Source: CAZZBM01 sp964652255 (lineage in GTDB: Bacteria > Bdellovibrionota > Bacteriovoracia > Bacteriovoracales > CAZZBM01). From it: a stretch of 64,000 nucleotides of DNA. The stretch spans positions 558,001 through 622,000 of the forward strand of contig CAZZBM010000001.1 of NCBI GenBank assembly GCA_964652255.1, written 5' to 3'. This document shows, piece after piece, positions 59,848 to 64,000 of this stretch. A program made the position numbers and the translations under genes. Under the pieces are notes generated by a model. The model saw nothing but the letters and a program-made list of their open reading frames with translations. It was not told where the DNA came from and ran no database searches. Every line of letters starts with the position of its first letter. The stretch's first letter is position 1.

Positions 59848-60282
59848 ATGCAAGATAAATTAATCTTAAAAGATATCCATAACAAAGAAATTACTTTTAA
59901 AAAATTTCTAGGAAAAAAAACTCTTCTTATCTTCTTTCCCTTTGCTTTTACAGGAGTTTGTACAAAAGAACTTTGTGGTATTAAAAAAAAAGATTACCCT
60001 GAGGTGAATTTAGTAGGGATATCAGTAGATAGCCCGTTTACTTTAAAGGTTTTTCAAGAACAATACAAAATAGAAGTGGATCTTTATTCCGATTTTAATA
60101 AAGATGTTTCTAGATATTTTTCTATTCTTAATGAAAATTTTTTAGGATTTAAAGGAGTAAGCAAAAGAGGACTTATTCTTCTAAATGAACAATTAGAAAA
60201 AATTTATGAAGATATCTTAGAAGATGCTAGCGTGATTCCTGATTTTCAACCTTTAGAAAGTTTTTTAGAAAATCCCTCTTGA
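59848..60282 (+). CDS. Peroxiredoxin (AhpC/TSA, AhpE/BCP-like)
   Basis: It is 144 residues with the thioredoxin fold. FPFAFTGVCTKELCGIK contains the peroxidatic Cys (PxxxTxxC-like) and a second Cys five residues later, as in some BCP proteins. VNLVGISVDSPFTLKVF and RYFSILNENFLGFKGVSKRG are conserved. It reduces peroxides with thiol electrons. It has a good Shine-Dalgarno (AAAGGAGA) and is divergent from the aquaporin gene. Confidence 0.88.
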   Translation: MQDKLILKDIHNKEITFKKFLGKKTLLIFFPFAFTGVCTKELCGIKKKDYPEVNLVGISVDSPFTLKVFQEQYKIEVDLYSDFNKDVSRYFSILNENFLGFKGVSKRGLILLNEQLEKIYEDILEDASVIPDFQPLESFLENPS

Positions 60283-60308
60283 AGGTTCGTCCTGATCATT
60301 AAGAGGGA
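60273..60308. terminator. Terminator between the peroxiredoxin and histone-like genes
   Basis: TCCCTCTT (60273-60280) pairs with AAGAGGGA (60301-60308), 8 bp with a 20-nt loop, followed by ATTTTTT on the plus strand. It includes the peroxiredoxin stop codon in the loop-proximal arm. Confidence 0.55.
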
Positions 60309-60313
60309 ATTTT

Positions 60314-60737
60314 TTATTGCCTAGTATAGTCATCTTCATCATCTTCATTTTCTTCTTCTGTAGAATCAAATAAGTCTGATTCCCAATCGTAATCATCCTC
60401 ATCGTCTTCGTCTAAAGAAGATTCATCATAGGATTCAAATTGATCTTCATCAAGTTCATTGTCATCCAAAGATGAAAAAGAATTTTTTTCCTGTGATTTA
60501 GGCTGAAGATTCTTAGATAGGACTACTTTCGGTGCCGATTTTTTTTTTGGCCGCCCTTCTCGGGGCAGCCTTTTTAGCAGCTTTTTTAGCAGGTCTTCTA
60601 GTGGCTTTTTTTCTTGTAGCCTTTTTTCTAGCAGGTCTTCTTGCTGTTGTTTTTTTAGCAACTTTTCTAGCAGGTCTTCTTGCTGTTGTTTTCTTAGCAA
60701 CTCTCTTAGTCGCTTTTCTACGTGCTTTCTTTTTCAT
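60314..60737 (-). pseudogene. Histone-H1-like Lys/Arg/Ala protein plus acidic tail, split at an A10 run
   Basis: From ATG 60737 the frame reads MKKKARRKATKRVAKKTT with a duplicated ARRPARK unit, then PAKKAAKKAAPRRAAKKK, which is typical of histone-H1-like or HU-tail DNA-compacting proteins. At an A10 run (60539-60548 on the plus strand) it goes out of frame and stops at 60513 (74 residues). With nine A it continues as SAPKVVLSKNLQPKSQ into a Ser/Asp/Glu-rich acidic tail ending at 60314, about 140 residues in all. The two halves look like one basic-acidic protein broken by tract length. Confidence 0.7.
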
Positions 60738-60819
60738 GTGTTTAAACTTCCTTTTTTAATAATTTTTATTTTCGTACTTTTAGTATATTCTTCTTATTTA
60801 TTTTTTCAATAAGAATTTT

Positions 60820-63282
60820 TTAAAACTTACTATTTTTTTTTGTCGGTGTTTCTTTTAAAAAATTTAAAAAGAATTTTTGCCTAGTTGAATCACTACTTGA
60901 TCCTTCAAAATAAATAGATTCATTAGAAAGATTTTCGTTATAAGCTTTAGATGTTTGTAAAACATCATCTAAAGAAATAAATTTAACAGAATAAAAATTT
61001 CTAGAAGTTTGTTCTTCTACTCCTGTGAAAGGATGAATAAAACTACCATCACTAGCCACTCCTTGATTTAAAGTGGGATGAAAAGCTGAAAAATATTTTT
61101 TTGATTGAGCTAAATTTGCCTCATAAGAAATAATATGATGTTTTTTTAAATCTAAAGAAAGATTTTGAGACCAATAAGAAAAAAGCCTCTCTTTAAAAGA
61201 TAGAGGACAAGGATGATCTGCAGAAATCAAAGAATCATCTCCTGTATAAAAGTATAAAAAACTTCCTGCTAAACTCTTACAACTAGGTTTTGTATTACTA
61301 TCATAGATCATTTCAGCAGAACTCAAATAAGGTTGTTGATTACTTCCTGTAGCTGAACTTAAAATGGCATCTCTCATCTTTTTTAAGGCAAGAATATAAG
61401 TTTCAACAGAAGGAATTTGAGATTGAATAAAATCATGAATACTTTGAATAAGAATATCTTTATTAGGATATAAAGGTGTTTCATAAAGAGGAGCTGAAAG
61501 AAGAAATTTTTTATCTGTTAAAGGAGTTAATCCAAAATGATTAATTTTTAAAGCTTCATGAAGAGTATGAGAAGTAGGAATTAAATAATTTAACTGATCC
61601 CAAGTCGTGGGACTTCTTACTTGATCAATAGCTTTTTCAATAAGATCTGAAGTAATACTCTCTTCAGTGTTAAGAAGTTTCCTTAGTAGGTTAAACTGAG
61701 TAGATAAATATAAGCCATCTTTAATCTCTTGAATTTCGCTTGGACGTAAAATAGTTAAAGGCAAAATATTCACTAAAGAGTAATTAGAATTTGTAAAATC
61801 ATACATCATATTAGGAATATAAAATTTTGTAAGAGAAGTCGTACCTCCAAGAGCATGAACAGGATTATTAACAAAAAACTCATTATTAAAAGGAAGAGGA
61901 AGTCCAGGCATGTAATTATTAGAAGTATAAAGTTGGCTAGGTTGAAAAGGATTTTTTAAACTAGAGAAATCTAAACCTAAAACAAAATTTGCGCTTCTTT
62001 TTTCAATAGTCCTTACCTTTAAAGCTTCTTGTTCTATTTGAAATAATTGAGGACCTATTCTTCCACCAAAAGGTTTAGCAACACTATAAGCAATAAGTTT
62101 CATGGGCTTAGTAAAAGGATGAAATAATCCTTTATAATAAGCCTCTCCTGAAACAGCATAATAAGTAATGAGATCAGGATTTTTAATAAATCCTAAAGGA
62201 AAACCTGGAATAGGAAGTCCTGTTTTAGTCATATCACATTGTGCAACACTGCCTGGTTGGTCGTTAGCTACAAAAGAACTATAAAATAAAACAATGTTAT
62301 TAAGATAAAGTTTTAAATCTAGGTAATATTTAACCTGTTTATCTACTGGAATTAAAATATTACTTAAACTTCTTGGATTAGAATCTCTATATTCTACAGG
62401 AGAGAGTTCTTTTAAAGTAAAGCTTCTTTTCATCTCTTCATCTAAATGATTTCCTAAATTTCTATAACCTGAATAAAAAGCTTTAATGAGTCTTTCAAAG
62501 GCTGGATTAGAAGAAGTTTCATAATTAGAAATAGATTCCTGACAAAATTCTACATTAGGATCTAAACAAACGCCCTGATTTTTAGGTTGTTCATTCACTA
62601 TATATTCTAAGTTTCTGATTCTAAAAGCTAACTCTAATGCTTGAGGGTAAGCCCCTAATCTTTCAGCTTGAATTTGAGGCAACCCTTGAAATAATTTAGG
62701 ATCATCATCTGCAGAAGGAACATGATAAGACCATAAAAGAGTAGTAAGATAGTTTAAACGTGATTGTTTCGTACAATTTAAAGAGGTGAGTTCATAGAGA
62801 CTTTCATAAAAATCTTTTAAAGTATCTCCAGCCCCAGGAATAGGCAGATCAGCAAACTTAGGAATCCCTGCCACAGAATAAAGAGAACAAATATTACCCT
62901 TTTGGTTTTTTGCAAAAAATAAACAAATAGATGGAAAGTTAAATTGATCCTGAGCCTGTCCAGCACTTTTCACTCTAAAATCAACCATTTGGTTATTATC
63001 TAAAGTTGATTTTTGTCCATCAATAGTATTTAAAGAACCTAAAACATAGTACTTGAACATAAGCTCTTTATAATTGTTTCTCATTTCAAAATTTAACCAA
63101 GCAATCTTAGATAAATAACGAGCCTGAACACTGGCTCCAGAAAAAGCAGCGGCATCAGTGGCATTTTGTAAATTAATACGCGCTTTTACTAGAAGACCTA
63201 GGTGAATTAACATCACCATACCTGAAACAAAAGAAAGAAAGAAAAAGATAAGAAAAAAGCTAATTTGACCCTTTTGGTTCAT
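60820..63282 (-). CDS. TadE/TadG-like pilus assembly or pseudopilin-family large protein
   Basis: It is 820 residues. It begins MNQKGQISFFLIFFFLSF, one transmembrane helix, then KARINLQNATDAAAFSGASV, the TadE/G N-terminal signature. The remainder is a large extracytoplasmic region with several Cys and many Tyr/Asn, without known domains. Similar long proteins are known from predatory and other environmental Bdellovibrionota (family-level recollection). No other tad genes adjoin it, so its pilus role is inferred. Confidence 0.7.
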   Translation of the reverse strand: MNQKGQISFFLIFFFLSFVSGMVMLIHLGLLVKARINLQNATDAAAFSGASVQARYLSKIAWLNFEMRNNYKELMFKYYVLGSLNTIDGQKSTLDNNQMVDFRVKSAGQAQDQFNFPSICLFFAKNQKGNICSLYSVAGIPKFADLPIPGAGDTLKDFYESLYELTSLNCTKQSRLNYLTTLLWSYHVPSADDDPKLFQGLPQIQAERLGAYPQALELAFRIRNLEYIVNEQPKNQGVCLDPNVEFCQESISNYETSSNPAFERLIKAFYSGYRNLGNHLDEEMKRSFTLKELSPVEYRDSNPRSLSNILIPVDKQVKYYLDLKLYLNNIVLFYSSFVANDQPGSVAQCDMTKTGLPIPGFPLGFIKNPDLITYYAVSGEAYYKGLFHPFTKPMKLIAYSVAKPFGGRIGPQLFQIEQEALKVRTIEKRSANFVLGLDFSSLKNPFQPSQLYTSNNYMPGLPLPFNNEFFVNNPVHALGGTTSLTKFYIPNMMYDFTNSNYSLVNILPLTILRPSEIQEIKDGLYLSTQFNLLRKLLNTEESITSDLIEKAIDQVRSPTTWDQLNYLIPTSHTLHEALKINHFGLTPLTDKKFLLSAPLYETPLYPNKDILIQSIHDFIQSQIPSVETYILALKKMRDAILSSATGSNQQPYLSSAEMIYDSNTKPSCKSLAGSFLYFYTGDDSLISADHPCPLSFKERLFSYWSQNLSLDLKKHHIISYEANLAQSKKYFSAFHPTLNQGVASDGSFIHPFTGVEEQTSRNFYSVKFISLDDVLQTSKAYNENLSNESIYFEGSSSDSTRQKFFLNFLKETPTKKNSKF

Positions 63283-63381
63283 TTAAGTTAATAGAATAGC
63301 TCAAAAAAGAAGTTTTCGTGAAATCTTTCTTGTGAAAAAAAGAAAAAATAAGGTATAAGGCTTCTAGATAAGGAGAAAATT

Positions 63382-63789
63382 ATGAGTGTTAATAAAGTGA
63401 TTTTAGTAGGAAGATTAGGACAAGATCCAGAGCTAAAGCAAACTTCAGCAGGAGCAGTTTGTAAATTTTCAATTGCTACAAGTGAGTCTTGGACAAAGGA
63501 TGGTCAAAAACAAGAAAAAGTAGAATGGCATAAAATTGTTGTTTGGAATAAATTAGCTGAAATTTGCTCTAAGTTTCTTCAAAAAGGAAAACAAGTTTAT
63601 GTAGAAGGAAAAATTCAAACCCAACAATGGGAAGATCAAGAAGGAAAAAAAAGAACAAGTACAGAAATTCTAGCTAATACAGTGCAATTTCTTTCAGCTC
63701 AAGAAAATCAATCAGAAAATTCTACTCCTGAAGTCCAAAATAATTTTTTTAAAAATGAAGAATTTCTCTCAGAAGAAATTCCTTTCTAA
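63382..63789 (+). CDS. ssb: Single-stranded DNA-binding protein
   Basis: It is 135 residues: an OB fold with NKVILVGRLGQDPELKQTSA, FSIATSESWTKDGQKQEKVE, WHKIVVWNKLAEICSKFLQK and an acidic C-terminal tail ending SEEIPF, the partner-binding tip. The Shine-Dalgarno AAGGAGA precedes the ATG. It converges on the dnaE 3' end with a 4-bp overlap. Confidence 0.97.
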   Translation: MSVNKVILVGRLGQDPELKQTSAGAVCKFSIATSESWTKDGQKQEKVEWHKIVVWNKLAEICSKFLQKGKQVYVEGKIQTQQWEDQEGKKRTSTEILANTVQFLSAQENQSENSTPEVQNNFFKNEEFLSEEIPF

Positions 63790-64000
63790 AAATATTCTAC
63801 CTTTCCAAAGGATCTTAAAGAAGAAGTAAGATCCTTGGAAGGAAAAACATCAAAATTCTTTAAAGACATCTTATATCTTCCTTGAGGTCTCTCAATAATA
63901 AGATGAGTCTGAACTAGCCCTTTATGATTTAATAAAATTTTTTTTAACTCTTCAAAAGATTCTTCTTTTTGAAGATAAATTTTAAGTCCTTTAATCCTAT
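63786..64000 (-). CDS. dnaE: DNA polymerase III alpha subunit, C-terminal end (cut by window edge)
   Basis: The reverse frame is open from the window edge to TAG at 63788-63786 and gives about 70 residues. IKGLKIYLQKEESFEELKKI, HKGLVQTHLIIERPQGRYKM and SLKNFDVFPSKDLTSSLRSF match the OB/C-terminal region of DnaE. Only this tail is visible, so the assignment is by fold-level likeness. Its stop overlaps the ssb stop region. Confidence 0.6.
   Translation of the reverse strand, partial: RIKGLKIYLQKEESFEELKKILLNHKGLVQTHLIIERPQGRYKMSLKNFDVFPSKDLTSSLRSFGKVEYF

Noticed and set aside
60532..60759. Plus-strand hydrophobic 75-aa ORF rich in Ala/Leu/Phe
   Set aside because: It is the antisense shadow of the Lys/Arg/Ala-rich histone-like gene; codon periodicity and context favour the minus strand.
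1..64000. CRISPR array, insertion sequence, integrase or rRNA
   Set aside because: No regularly spaced direct repeats, transposase or integrase motifs, or rRNA-like stretches were seen.

Overview
The window is a strongly AT-rich, gene-dense chromosomal segment of a Gram-negative, aerobically respiring bacterium. Lipoprotein and Sec signal peptides, HtrA, PssA/Psd, a cytochrome bc-type complex with an aa3-type oxidase, MgtE, FabI and a TadE/G-like protein all fit a proteobacterial or Bdellovibrionota/Oligoflexia-like cell. That placement is inference from gene style; no rRNA is present to settle it. Several conserved proteins are shortened or have lost a domain (GlmU, FtsK, ComEC, trigger factor, EF-Ts), as in a streamlined or fast-evolving lineage.

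Layout. 1-3755 (minus): glmU-like, glmS and uvrD/pcrA, tightly coupled and cut by the left edge. 3835-9529 (plus): lon, a tRNA nucleotidyltransferase gene broken at an A10 run, a 49-codon secreted ORF and two related lipoprotein genes, each behind a near-identical 38-bp promoter repeat. 9565-10673 (minus): a 5'-truncated COG1373/DUF4143 remnant and a membrane protein. 10710-24714 (mostly plus): a respiratory block with a Rieske protein, split cytochrome b, an octahaem cytochrome c, two subunit-III-like proteins, haem A synthesis (ctaA, ctaB), CoxB, CoxA, a dihaem cytochrome, SCO and subunit IV, plus two small membrane ORFs. 24711-30240: an accessory island of short, divergent lipoproteins around tRNA-Ala(TGC).

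30344-36665: trpS, rlmD-like, mgtE, fabI, groEL and groES. 36800-43768: secreted proteins (one with a T14 tract in its signal sequence), a degenerate NtrC-type regulator, htrA, psd and an FtsK-like protein without a Walker A motif. 43877-52354: a long housekeeping operon rpsB-tsf-pyrH-frr-uppS-cdsA-rseP-tsaB-pssA-truA-tig. 52559-60282: a ComEC remnant, epmA, ftsY, rny, membrane proteins, a CorC-like protein, an aquaporin and a peroxiredoxin. 60314-64000: a histone-H1-like gene broken at an A10 run, a TadE/G-like protein, ssb and the 3' end of dnaE.

Two cross-cutting signals stand out. First, five lipoprotein genes sit 7-8 nt downstream of a -10-like CGATA(A/G) box. Four of the five have a clear TAAG/TTAG-TTT-type box at N11 spacing, which resembles a FliA/sigma-28 promoter, and there is no Shine-Dalgarno, so the transcripts may be leaderless. 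Their products share a two-cysteine, Ig-like C-terminal pattern. Second, four genes are split at homopolymer runs (A10, T7, T14, A10), mostly within or near the N-terminal or signal-peptide coding region. The explanation could be phase variation, transcriptional slippage or sequencing error.
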